Below the pieces are notes generated by a model. It did no database searches and was not told the DNA's origin. It saw only the letters and a list, made by a program, of their open reading frames with translations. From contig NZ_BCRK01000016.1 in assembly GCF_001552555.1 (NCBI RefSeq), positions 1 to 56,055 on the forward strand: a DNA stretch of 56,055 nucleotides. The letters are read 5' to 3'. The position numbers and the translations under genes are program-made. Each line of letters starts with the position of its first letter. Positions within the stretch are counted from its first letter, which is position 1. Of the stretch, positions 29,152 through 37,430 are shown piece after piece. Source of the DNA: Nocardiopsis trehalosi NBRC 14201. Lineage in GTDB: Bacteria; Actinomycetota; Actinomycetes; Streptosporangiales; Streptosporangiaceae.

Positions 29152-30141
29152 TCAGCCGGAGTCGCGGACGACCAGCTCGGTCGGCAGCACCACGCGGTCG
29201 GCGCCGCGCTCGCGCGGCGGGGTCAGCAGCAGCCGCACCATGGCGGTGGCCTGCTCGACCACCGGGTGGCGGACCGTGGTCAGCGGCGGCTCGGTGAACC
29301 GCGCCGCCTCGATGTCGTCGAACCCGACCACGGCGACGTCGTCGGGCACCCGGCGGCCCGCCCGGCGCAGCGCCCGCAGCGCCCCGATGGCCATGAGGTC
29401 GTTGGCGGCGAACACGGCGTCCAGGCCGGGGTCGGCCGCCAGCAGCCGCTCCATCGCGTCGGCCCCCGACGCCCGGGTGAAGTCGCCCTCGGCCACCAGC
29501 TCGGGGCCGCCCTCCAGCGCGTCGCGGTACCCCGCGAGGCGGTCCTGGCCGCCGATCATGTCGCCCGGCCCGGCGATGGTGGCGATCCGGCGGCGGCCGG
29601 TGGCGCGCAGGTGGCGTACCGCCTGGGCGGCGCCGCCCCGGTTGTCGTTGTCGGCGTGCGGTAGGTCGACCGCCACGGCAGGCCGGCCGTAGGAGACCAC
29701 GGGCACGCCCAGCCGCATGATCGCGGCGGGCAGCGCGTCGCCGCCGTGCATGGACACGAACATCACGCCGTCGACGTGGCCGCCGGCGACGTAGCGCTCG
29801 ACGCGCTCCTGCGCGGGGGTGGAGCTGGCCAGCATCAGCACCACCTGCTTGCCGGCCTTCTCCAGTTCGCTGCCCGCGGTGCGCACCACCAGGGAGAACA
29901 GCGGGTCGTCGGAGAACACCCGCGTGGGGGGCTCGGAGACCACCAGGGCGATCGAGTCGGTCCGCTGTGTGACCAGGCTGCGGGCCGCGGAGTTGGGCAC
30001 GTAGCCCAGCTCGTCGACCGCGCGCAGCACGGCGTCGCGGATCTCGGGGTCGACGGTCGTCCGCCCGTTCACCACCCGCGACACGGTCGCCCGGGAGACC
30101 CCGGCCCGCGCCGCGACCGCCTCCAGCGTCGGACGTCGCAT
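29152..30141 (-). CDS. LacI-family transcriptional regulator
   Basis: A 329-residue repressor. The N-terminal helix-turn-helix (TLEAVAARAGVSRATVSRVV) and hinge (LGYVPNSAARSLVTQRTDSI) are textbook. A periplasmic-binding-protein-like sugar-sensing domain follows, ending VVLPTELVVRDSG. It is divergent from the GH16 glucanase gene and a perfect palindromic operator lies between them, so it most likely represses the glucanase until a glucan-derived sugar appears. The ATG at 30141 is the natural start for the family. Confidence 0.93.
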   Translation of the reverse strand: MRRPTLEAVAARAGVSRATVSRVVNGRTTVDPEIRDAVLRAVDELGYVPNSAARSLVTQRTDSIALVVSEPPTRVFSDDPLFSLVVRTAGSELEKAGKQVVLMLASSTPAQERVERYVAGGHVDGVMFVSMHGGDALPAAIMRLGVPVVSYGRPAVAVDLPHADNDNRGGAAQAVRHLRATGRRRIATIAGPGDMIGGQDRLAGYRDALEGGPELVAEGDFTRASGADAMERLLAADPGLDAVFAANDLMAIGALRALRRAGRRVPDDVAVVGFDDIEAARFTEPPLTTVRHPVVEQATAMVRLLLTPPRERGADRVVLPTELVVRDSG

Positions 30142-30242
30142 CGTGCCCCCTCGTCTGCCGTGCGGGCCGCTCCGGGACCGCGTGCCGGACACCCTAGTGC
30201 GCGCGGCCGACGCTCCGAAGGGGCCGGAACGCCGGGAAGCCC

Positions 30243-30296
30243 TTGCCCGAACGGTGTGTCGCATGTCATATTCGGCGCGTGAGAGAGCGCTCTCTC
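30243..30296 (+). promoter_or_regulatory. Glucanase promoter with LacI-type operator
   Basis: The perfect 16-bp palindrome GAGAGAGCGCTCTCTC (30281-30296) contains the central GAGCGCTC typical of actinobacterial LacI repressors such as CebR/CelR. A plausible promoter lies just upstream: TTGCCC (30243-30248), a 17-base spacer and TCATAT (30266-30271). The operator therefore covers the expected transcription start. It is 33 bases before the GH16 start codon. Confidence 0.7.
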
Positions 30297-30328
30297 GCCT
30301 TCCTTCGACCCCACCGAACGAGGTCGCC

Positions 30329-31744
30329 ATGGACATCCCCCGCCCCCACCGACCCCGCCCCCACCGACCCCCCGGCCGCCGGCGCCTGCTCGCCGCCTGG
30401 TGCGCCGCCCTCGTCCCGGCGCTCGCCGCCGGGGCCGCCACCGCGCCCGCGGCCCAGGCCGATGTCCCGCCCCCGCCCGCCGGCTGGGACCTCGTCTGGA
30501 GCGACGACTTCAACGGGGCCGCCGGCAGCCTGCCCGCCGCCGACCGGTGGATCATCGACACCGGCACCTCCTACCCCGGCGGCCCCGCCAACTGGGGCAC
30601 CGGCGAGGTGCAGACCTACACCAGCGACCCCGCCAACCTCAGCCTCGACGGCACCGGCAACCTGCGGATCACCCCCCGGCGCGACGCGTCCGGCCAGTGG
30701 ACCTCCGGCCGCATCGAGACCCGCCGCGCCGACTTCAAGCCCGCCGAGGGCCAGTCGCTGCGCATCGAGGGCCGCCTGCAGATGCCGAACATCACCGGTG
30801 AGGCCGCCCTCGGCTACTGGCCCGCGTTCTGGGCGCTCGGCTCGCCCTACCGGGGCAACTACTGGAACTGGCCGGCGATCGGCGAGTTCGACGTCATGGA
30901 GAACGTCAACGGCATCAACTCCGTGTGGGGCGTCCTGCACTGCGGGGTCAACCCCGGCGGGCCGTGCAACGAGACCAGCGGCCTCGGCGCGAGCACCCCC
31001 TGCCCCGGGTCGACCTGCCAGTCCGGCTTCCACACCTACGCCTTCGAGTGGGACCGCACCGGCGCCGTCGAGTCGTTCCGCTGGACGGTCGACGGACAGC
31101 GGTTCCACAGCGTCAGCGAATCCCAGTTCGACGCCACCACCTGGCAGAACATGACCGCCCACGCCGGGTACTTCCTGCTGCTCAACGTCGCCATGGGCGG
31201 CGCCTTCCCCGACGGCGTCCAGGGGTCGCGCACGCCCACCGCCGCCACCCGGCCCGGCGTGCCGATGGTCGTCGACTACGTCGCGGTGTGGGCCACCGGC
31301 GAGGGCGGCGGCGAACCCGGGCCCGGCGTCCGCGACGCCCGCTCCACCATCCAGGCCGAGGACCACCAGTTCCAGACCGGCACCGGCACCGAGGCCACCA
31401 CCGACACCGGGGGCGGGTCCAACGTCTCCCGGATCAGCAACGGCGACGTGCTCCGCTACGACGACATCGCGTTCGGCGACACCCCCGCCCGCCAGTTCCG
31501 GGCCCGGGTCGCCTCCGGCGCCGCCGGGGGAGTCAGCGGGCTCGTGCAGATCCGGCTCGGCAGCCCCACGGCACCGCCCATCGGCGACTTCTCCGTCGGC
31601 TCCACCGGCGGCTGGCAGTCCTGGCGCACCGTGCCCGCCGACATCAGCCCCACCACCGGCACCCACGACGTCTACCTGACGTTCGCCAGCGGCCAGCCCG
31701 CCGACTTCGTCAACCTCAACCACTTCACCTTCGCCACCCCCTGA
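30329..31744 (+). CDS. Secreted GH16 endo-beta-1,3-glucanase (laminarinase-like) with C-terminal CBM6-like domain
   Basis: A 471-residue secreted enzyme. A signal peptide ends near AQADV (about residue 45). The GH16 domain spans about 48-325 and its catalytic motif is GEFDVMEN, with E186 as nucleophile, D188 assisting and E191 as acid/base. A Gly/Pro linker leads to a CBM6-type beta-sandwich from I341 (IQAEDHQFQTG) ending VNLNHFTF. It should hydrolyse beta-1,3-glucans such as laminarin, curdlan or fungal walls. LacI control is predicted from the operator in its promoter. Confidence 0.93.
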   Translation: MDIPRPHRPRPHRPPGRRRLLAAWCAALVPALAAGAATAPAAQADVPPPPAGWDLVWSDDFNGAAGSLPAADRWIIDTGTSYPGGPANWGTGEVQTYTSDPANLSLDGTGNLRITPRRDASGQWTSGRIETRRADFKPAEGQSLRIEGRLQMPNITGEAALGYWPAFWALGSPYRGNYWNWPAIGEFDVMENVNGINSVWGVLHCGVNPGGPCNETSGLGASTPCPGSTCQSGFHTYAFEWDRTGAVESFRWTVDGQRFHSVSESQFDATTWQNMTAHAGYFLLLNVAMGGAFPDGVQGSRTPTAATRPGVPMVVDYVAVWATGEGGGEPGPGVRDARSTIQAEDHQFQTGTGTEATTDTGGGSNVSRISNGDVLRYDDIAFGDTPARQFRARVASGAAGGVSGLVQIRLGSPTAPPIGDFSVGSTGGWQSWRTVPADISPTTGTHDVYLTFASGQPADFVNLNHFTFATP

Positions 31745-31753
31745 CCGGCCCCG

Positions 31754-31782
31754 CCGCGGGCGCCCCGCCGGGGCGCCCGCGG
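31754..31782. terminator. Perfect 13-bp terminator hairpin, bidirectional
   Basis: CCGCGGGCGCCCC pairs exactly with GGGGCGCCCGCGG across a GCC loop. It fills the gap between the convergent glucanase and sortase genes. Confidence 0.75.
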
Positions 31783-32526
31783 TCACCCGGCGCGGACGCC
31801 CGTGTCCGGTGGGCCTTCGGCGCCGGTGTGCCGGGCGTAGACGACCAGGTTGTCGTCGTAGTGCCGGGTCGCGGTGTCGAACCGTCCCGCGCAGGTGATC
31901 AGCCGCAGTTCGGCGCGGCCGTGCTCCGCGCCGTAGACCGCCGCGCTGGGGAACGCGTCCTTGCGGTAGCTCTCCACCGCGTAGACCGTGAAGAGCGCCG
32001 CCGTGCCGTCGGCGCGGTCGACCGCCACCTCGTCGCCGGGGCGCAGCGCGTGCAGGCCGTGGAACACCGCCGGACCGGCGTCGGAGTCGACGTGGCCGGC
32101 GAGGATCGCGGTGCCCTCCTGCCCCGGTGCCGCGCCGTCGGCGTACCAGCCCACCGCCTCCCACGGGCCCGGCGCCTCCAGCCGGCGCTCCACCGTCAGC
32201 CCCAGACCGAGCAGCCGGTCGGTGTGCAGCCCGATCGCCGGGACGCGCAGACCCACCGGTTCGGCGCGGGGCATGGGCGCCGGCGCGCGGCCGCCGAGCG
32301 CGGGGAGGGCCGCCGCCGCGGCGTCGGGTGCGGCGGCGGCGCCACCGGGGGCGGCCGCCGGGCCGTCCGCCGCCGCCGACGGCGCGGGCTCCGGCCCGCC
32401 CGGTGCCGGCGGGCGCCCGTCCGCCAGGCCGGTGGTGATCAGCGCGGCCCCCATGACCGCGCAGGCGACCGCGAGCGCCGGGGCGACCTCGCCCCGGCGC
32501 TCGCGCGGCCGCTCGTGCCGGCCCAC
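31783..32526 (-). CDS. Class F sortase
   Basis: A 247-residue membrane-anchored sortase. An N-terminal helix (about residues 15-35) and an Ala/Pro-rich linker precede the catalytic domain. The catalytic histidine is in AGHVDS, the cysteine in LITCAG and the arginine in the late ATRHYDDNLVVYA. Class F sortases are the actinobacterial type, with few known substrates. The GTG start lies 3 bases after the stop of a small secreted protein gene, which is the likely partner. Confidence 0.9.
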   Translation of the reverse strand: MGRHERPRERRGEVAPALAVACAVMGAALITTGLADGRPPAPGGPEPAPSAAADGPAAAPGGAAAAPDAAAAALPALGGRAPAPMPRAEPVGLRVPAIGLHTDRLLGLGLTVERRLEAPGPWEAVGWYADGAAPGQEGTAILAGHVDSDAGPAVFHGLHALRPGDEVAVDRADGTAALFTVYAVESYRKDAFPSAAVYGAEHGRAELRLITCAGRFDTATRHYDDNLVVYARHTGAEGPPDTGVRAG

Positions 32527-32529
32527 GCG

Positions 32530-32925
32530 CTACCCGCTCCGGCGCGGCAGGCGGGCCGCCAGGACGGCCGCGGCCGCCACCAGCAGGGCGCCGCCCGCGC
32601 CGACCAGGGCCGCCCCCTGCCCGCCGCCCGCCGTGCCGCCGCCCCCGGCGTCGACGCCGCCGACCGGTGCGGCGCCGTCACCGCCGGGCACCCCCGACGG
32701 GTCGGGGGACGGGATCGGTGTCGGCCGCGGCGACGGGTCGGGGGACGGCACGCCGCCCTCCGCCCCGCACCCGGTGCCGGTGTCCCGCGTGCAGTCGGCG
32801 GCGGACACCACGGCCCGCAGCGGTACCCCGTCGCCGGCGGCCGCCGGCGGTGCCGGGGCCACGGCGACCACCGCGCCGCAGGCCAGTGCCGCGGCGGCGC
32901 GCGCCGCGGTTCGGGCTGGATTCAT
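32530..32925 (-). CDS. Secreted, membrane-anchored small protein encoded with the sortase
   Basis: A 131-residue protein with a signal peptide (cleavage near PPAAAGD, about residue 31). The short mature domain has two cysteines (ADCTRDTGTGCG), then a Pro/Ser/Asp linker, a Gly-rich stretch, a C-terminal hydrophobic segment (ALVGAGGALLVAAAAVLAA) and a basic tail (RLPRRSG). That end layout is like a sortase substrate but no LPxTG-type motif is visible. It is in an operon with the sortase, so it is the likely cargo or an accessory factor. Confidence 0.65.
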   Translation of the reverse strand: MNPARTAARAAAALACGAVVAVAPAPPAAAGDGVPLRAVVSAADCTRDTGTGCGAEGGVPSPDPSPRPTPIPSPDPSGVPGGDGAAPVGGVDAGGGGTAGGGQGAALVGAGGALLVAAAAVLAARLPRRSG

Positions 32926-33261
32926 GGTGCACTCCCCTGTTCGCGGCGGGACCGGCCCGGCGGCCGCACGTATCGGCGGACCGGGCCGGGCCCCGCCAGG
33001 ACGTCCGCCCCACCTGCCGCGCCGGGTCGCATGCCCGCTACCATGAGTGGCAAAACATGTGCGCGCAGTGACGGTCCTTCTCGGGTGGGGCGCCGGCCGC
33101 CCCGGCGGCGCGCCGCGATCCGCGGCGGCCGCGCGGTTTCCGCGGCGGTGCGCCGGGTAGCCGGGGCGGCATCGGCGACCGGGCGGCGGGTCGGCCGCGC
33201 GGCCGACCGCACGCGCGACCGGGCCGGCGGCGCACACCGGCGGCTCCGGAGGGGAGTGGCG
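32926..33261. promoter_or_regulatory. Divergent intergenic region, sortase operon and formate dehydrogenase
   Basis: About 335 bases without a convincing gene. The least GC-rich part (about 33035-33065, with CATGAGTGGCAAAACATGTG) is a candidate promoter. A perfect 20-bp palindrome, GGTCGGCCGCGCGGCCGACC, is at 33189-33208. The ribosome site for fdhA is GGAGGGGAG, about 6 bases before its ATG. Confidence 0.4.
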
Positions 33262-36200
33262 ATGGGGGTCCGAAGCTGGATCGGCGGATGGCCGGTCTAC
33301 CGGCAGTTGACGGGCGACGACCCGCTGGGACGGGGGTCGGCCGCCACGTCGGCCCGGACCGCCGCCCTGCGCCCCCGCACCGCCGAGGCCGACGACGTCG
33401 TCCCCTCCGTCTGCCCCTACTGCGCGGTGGGCTGCGGCCAGCAGGTCTACGTCCGCGACGGCGAGGTCGTGCAGATCGAGGGCGACCCCGGCTCACCCAT
33501 CAGCCGCGGCCGCCTCTGCCCCAAGGGCTCGGCCACCCTCCAGCTCACCACCGGCCCCACCCGCGAGCACACGGTCCTCTACCGGGCGCCGCACGCCGCC
33601 GACTGGACCGAACTCGACCTGGACACCGCCATGGACATGGTGGCGGACCGGGTGATCGACGCGCGGCGCCGCTCCTGGCAGTGGGAGCACGAGGGCGCCA
33701 CCGTCAACCGCACCATGGGCATCGCGAGCCTCGGCGGGGCCACCCTCGACAACGAGGAGAACTACCTCATCAAGAAGCTCCTCACCGGGCTCGGGGTGGT
33801 CCAGGTCGAGAACCAGGCGCGGGTCTGCCACAGCTCCACCGTCTCGGGCCTGGGCACCTCGTTCGGGCGCGGCGGCGCCACCACGTTCATGCAGGACCTC
33901 CAGCACGCCGACTGCATCGTCATCGAGGGCTCCAACTACGCCGAGGCGCACCCGGTGGGCTTCCAATGGGTCATGGAGGCCAAGGCGCGCGGCGCCGCGG
34001 TCATCCACGTCGACCCGCGGTTCACCCGCACCAGCGCCCTCGCCGACCTGCACGTGCCCATCCGCGCGGGCAGCGACATCGCCTTCCTCGGCGGCATCAT
34101 CAACCACGTGCTGAGCGAGGACGAATACTTCCGCGAGTACCTGCTCACCTTCACCAACGCGGCGACCATCGTCGGCGAGGACTTCGCCGACACCGAGGAC
34201 CTCGACGGCCTGTTCTCCGGGTTCGACCCCGAGCAGCGCAGCTACGACGTCATGACCTGGCAGTACGAGGGCATGCAGACCGCCGCGGCCTCCGGCGACC
34301 GCGACCAGTTCGCCGGGCGCGGCACCCACCACGACACCAAGGAGTCCGGCCGCTCCGAGCAGCAGGGCGCGGGCGGCGCCGCCATCGAGGGCGAGTGGCC
34401 CCGCCGCGACGACACGCTCACCGACCCCAAGTGCGTCTTCCAGATCCTCAAGCGGCACTACGCCCGCTACACCCCCGAGATGGTCGAGCGCGTCTGCGGC
34501 ATCCCGCCCGCGACGTTCCACCGCGTCTGCCGGTACCTGACCGAGAACTCCGGGCGCGACCGCACCAGCGCCTTCTGCTACGCCGTCGGCTGGACCCAGC
34601 ACTCCATGGGGTCGCAGTTCATCCGCGCCGCCTCCGTGCTCCAGCTGCTCCTCGGCAACATCGGCCGCCCCGGCGGCGGCATCCAGGCGCTGCGCGGGCA
34701 CGCCAGCATCCAGGGCTCCAGCGACATCCCCACCCTGTTCAACCTGCTGCCGGGCTACATCCCGATGCCGCACGCCCACCACCACCAGGACCTCGACGCG
34801 TTCGTCCGCACCGACGCCGCCGACACCGGGTTCTGGTCGCACATGAAGTCCTACGCGGTCAGCCTGCTCAAGGCCTACTACGGCGACAACGCCACCGCCG
34901 ACAACGACTTCTGCTTCGACCACCTGCCGCGCATCACCGGGTCGCACAGCACCTACGACACCGTGCTCGCCCAGATCGCCGGCGAGGTCAAGGGCTACTT
35001 CCTCATGGGCGAGAACCCGGCCGTGGGGTCGGCCAACGCCAAGGCGCAGCGCATGGGCATGGCCAACCTGGAGTGGCTCGTCGTCCGCGACTTCTCCCGC
35101 ATCGAGAGCGCCACCTGGTGGAAGGACGGCCCCGAGATCGAGTCGGGGGAGCTGCGCACCGAGGACATCGCCACCGAAGTGTTCTTCTTCCCCGCCGCCT
35201 CCCACACCGAGAAGTCGGGCAGCTTCACCAACACCAACCGGGTGCTCCAGTGGCACCGCGAGGCCGTCCCGCCCAAGGGCGACGCCCGCAGCGACCTCTG
35301 GTTCGCCTACCACCTCGGCCGCATCGTCCGCGAGAAGCTGGCCGGCTCGACCGACCCCATGGACCGCCCCATCCTCGACCTCGCCTGGGACTACCCCATG
35401 GACCACGGCGACGAGCCCAGCGCCGAGGCCGTCCTCGCCGAGATCAACGGCCGCGACGCCGACGGCCGCCCGCTCAGCGCCTCCACCCAGCTCCGCGACG
35501 ACGGCTCCACCTCGTGCGGCTGCTGGATCTACTGCGGCGTCTACGCCGACGGCGTCAACCAGGCGGCCCGCCGCAAACCCCACACCGAGCAGGACTGGAT
35601 CTCCGCCGAATGGGGCTGGGCCTGGCCGGACAACCGCCGCACCCTGTACAACCGGGCGTCCGCCGACGCCGACGGCCGCCCGTGGAGCGAACGCAAGGCC
35701 CTGGTGTGGTGGTCGGAGGACGTGGGCCGCTGGGTCGGCCACGACGTCCCCGACTTCGAGGCCGACAAGCGCCCCGACTACCGCCCCGCCCGGGACGCCC
35801 GGGGGGTCGCCGCCCTCAGCGGCACCGACGCGTTCATCATGCAGGCCGACGGCAAGGGCTGGCTGTACGCCCCCTCGGGGCTGACCGACGGCCCGCTGCC
35901 CACCCACTACGAGCCGCAGGACTCCCCGTTCCCCAACCCGCTCTACGGGCAGCAGCGGTCCCCGGCCCGGCTCGTCTACCCGCACGAGTTCAACCGGTAC
36001 CACCCCGACGCCGACGGCCCCGGCGCCGACGTCTACCCCTACGTCGTCACCACCTACCGGCTCACCGAGCACTTCACCGCCGGCGGCATGACCCGGTGGC
36101 TGCCCTACCTGGCCGAACTCCAACCCGAGTTCTTCTGCGAGGTGTCGCCCGAACTCGCCGCCGAGCGCGGGCTCACCCACACCGGGTGGGCCACCATCGT

Positions 36201-36510
36201 CACCGCGCGCGGCGCGATCGAGGCCCGGGTCCTCGTCACCGACCGCGTCGCCCCGCTGCGCGTCGACGGCCGCGTCCTGCACCAGATCGGGCTGCCCTAC
36301 CACTGGGGGCCCAACGGGTACTCCACCGGCGACGCCGCCAACGAGCTGTCGTCCATCAGCCTCGACCCCAACTCGCACATCCAGGAGGTCAAGGCGTTCA
36401 CCGCGGACATCCGGCCGGGCCGCCGGCCGCGCGGCGCCCGGCGCGACGCCCTGGTGCGCGACTACCAGGCCCGCGCGGGCGTCACCGACCTGACCGGAAC
36501 GGAGGTGTGA
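33262..36510 (+). CDS. Formate dehydrogenase, molybdopterin-containing catalytic subunit (Cys type)
   Basis: A 1082-residue DMSO-reductase-family oxidoreductase of the FdnG/FdhA group. The N-terminal 4Fe-4S cluster ligands are C51, C54, C58 and C86 (SVCPYCAVGCG, GRLCPKG). The active-site residue is Cys189 in ARVCHSSTVSG, encoded by TGC, where many homologues have selenocysteine. The late HWGPNGYSTGDAANELSS is characteristic. No Tat signal is present, so the enzyme is probably cytoplasmic. It would oxidise formate to CO2 and pass electrons to the Fe-S subunit next door. FdhD is not in the window. Confidence 0.93.
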   Translation: MGVRSWIGGWPVYRQLTGDDPLGRGSAATSARTAALRPRTAEADDVVPSVCPYCAVGCGQQVYVRDGEVVQIEGDPGSPISRGRLCPKGSATLQLTTGPTREHTVLYRAPHAADWTELDLDTAMDMVADRVIDARRRSWQWEHEGATVNRTMGIASLGGATLDNEENYLIKKLLTGLGVVQVENQARVCHSSTVSGLGTSFGRGGATTFMQDLQHADCIVIEGSNYAEAHPVGFQWVMEAKARGAAVIHVDPRFTRTSALADLHVPIRAGSDIAFLGGIINHVLSEDEYFREYLLTFTNAATIVGEDFADTEDLDGLFSGFDPEQRSYDVMTWQYEGMQTAAASGDRDQFAGRGTHHDTKESGRSEQQGAGGAAIEGEWPRRDDTLTDPKCVFQILKRHYARYTPEMVERVCGIPPATFHRVCRYLTENSGRDRTSAFCYAVGWTQHSMGSQFIRAASVLQLLLGNIGRPGGGIQALRGHASIQGSSDIPTLFNLLPGYIPMPHAHHHQDLDAFVRTDAADTGFWSHMKSYAVSLLKAYYGDNATADNDFCFDHLPRITGSHSTYDTVLAQIAGEVKGYFLMGENPAVGSANAKAQRMGMANLEWLVVRDFSRIESATWWKDGPEIESGELRTEDIATEVFFFPAASHTEKSGSFTNTNRVLQWHREAVPPKGDARSDLWFAYHLGRIVREKLAGSTDPMDRPILDLAWDYPMDHGDEPSAEAVLAEINGRDADGRPLSASTQLRDDGSTSCGCWIYCGVYADGVNQAARRKPHTEQDWISAEWGWAWPDNRRTLYNRASADADGRPWSERKALVWWSEDVGRWVGHDVPDFEADKRPDYRPARDARGVAALSGTDAFIMQADGKGWLYAPSGLTDGPLPTHYEPQDSPFPNPLYGQQRSPARLVYPHEFNRYHPDADGPGADVYPYVVTTYRLTEHFTAGGMTRWLPYLAELQPEFFCEVSPELAAERGLTHTGWATIVTARGAIEARVLVTDRVAPLRVDGRVLHQIGLPYHWGPNGYSTGDAANELSSISLDPNSHIQEVKAFTADIRPGRRPRGARRDALVRDYQARAGVTDLTGTEV

Positions 36511-36512
36511 GC

Positions 36513-37430
36513 GTGGCCGTCGACAGCCGCGGGACCGCGGACGCCGCGCCGCAGCACGGCAGCGGGGAGCAGCGGCCCCGCATGGGCTTCTTCACCGACA
36601 CCAGCGTCTGCATCGGCTGCAAGGCGTGCGAGGTCGCGTGCAAGGAGTGGAACGCCGTCCCCGAGGACGGACTCGACTTCACCGGCATGTCCTACGACAA
36701 CACCACCGGGCTGGGCGCCGACACCTGGCGGCACGTCGCCTTCATCGAGCAGCGGCGCCCCCTGGGCGCGCAGGAGACCGGCGCCGGACGCGCCCCCGTC
36801 GACCTGGGCATGCCCGCGGTCGGCCGGCCCGGCGACGACCCCGACCCCGCCACGCTCGGCGACTTCCGCTGGCTCATGTCCTCCGACGTGTGCAAGCACT
36901 GCACGCACGCCGCCTGCCTCGACGTGTGCCCCACCGGCGCCCTGTTCCGCACCGAGTTCGGCACCGTCGTCGTCCAGGAGGACGTCTGCAACGGGTGCGG
37001 GTACTGCGTGCCCGCCTGCCCCTACGGCGTCATCGACAAGCGCGAGGACGACGGCCGGGTGTGGAAGTGCACCCTGTGCTACGACCGCATCGGCGACGGC
37101 CTCGAACCCGCCTGCGCCAAGGCGTGCCCCACCGACTCCATCCAGTTCGGCGAACTCGACGAGCTGCGGGGGCGCGCCGCCGCGCGCGTCGAGCGCCTGC
37201 ACGGCGAGGGCGTGTCCTCCGCCCGCCTCTACGGCGCCGACCCCGACGACGGGGTCGGCGGCGCCGGCGCCTTCTTCCTGCTGCTGGACGAGCCCGAGGT
37301 GTACGGGCTGCCGCCCGACCCGGTCGTGACCACCCGCGACCTGCCCGACATGTGGAAGCACGCCGGACTCGCCGCCCTCACTCTCCTGGCGGGCGGCGTC
37401 GCGGCGACGATCCTGGGGAGGACCCGGTGA
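36513..37430 (+). CDS. Formate dehydrogenase iron-sulfur (beta) subunit
   Basis: A 305-residue ferredoxin-like protein. Four cysteine clusters for 4Fe-4S centres are visible: CIGCKACEVACKEWN, CKHCTHAACLDVCPTGAL, CNGCGYCVPACPYGVIDK and CTLCYDRI with CAKACPTDS. The C-terminus has one membrane helix (HAGLAALTLLAGGVAATILG). It carries electrons from the molybdenum subunit to the membrane subunit. GTG 36513 is preferred over GTG 36507 because GGAGG is 7 bases before the former. It begins just after the alpha-subunit stop and overlaps the next gene by GTGA. Confidence 0.93.
   Translation: MAVDSRGTADAAPQHGSGEQRPRMGFFTDTSVCIGCKACEVACKEWNAVPEDGLDFTGMSYDNTTGLGADTWRHVAFIEQRRPLGAQETGAGRAPVDLGMPAVGRPGDDPDPATLGDFRWLMSSDVCKHCTHAACLDVCPTGALFRTEFGTVVVQEDVCNGCGYCVPACPYGVIDKREDDGRVWKCTLCYDRIGDGLEPACAKACPTDSIQFGELDELRGRAAARVERLHGEGVSSARLYGADPDDGVGGAGAFFLLLDEPEVYGLPPDPVVTTRDLPDMWKHAGLAALTLLAGGVAATILGRTR

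Noticed and set aside
33826-33828. Possible selenocysteine site in formate dehydrogenase
   Set aside because: The codon at the active-site position is TGC (Cys), not TGA, and the frame continues without an internal stop.
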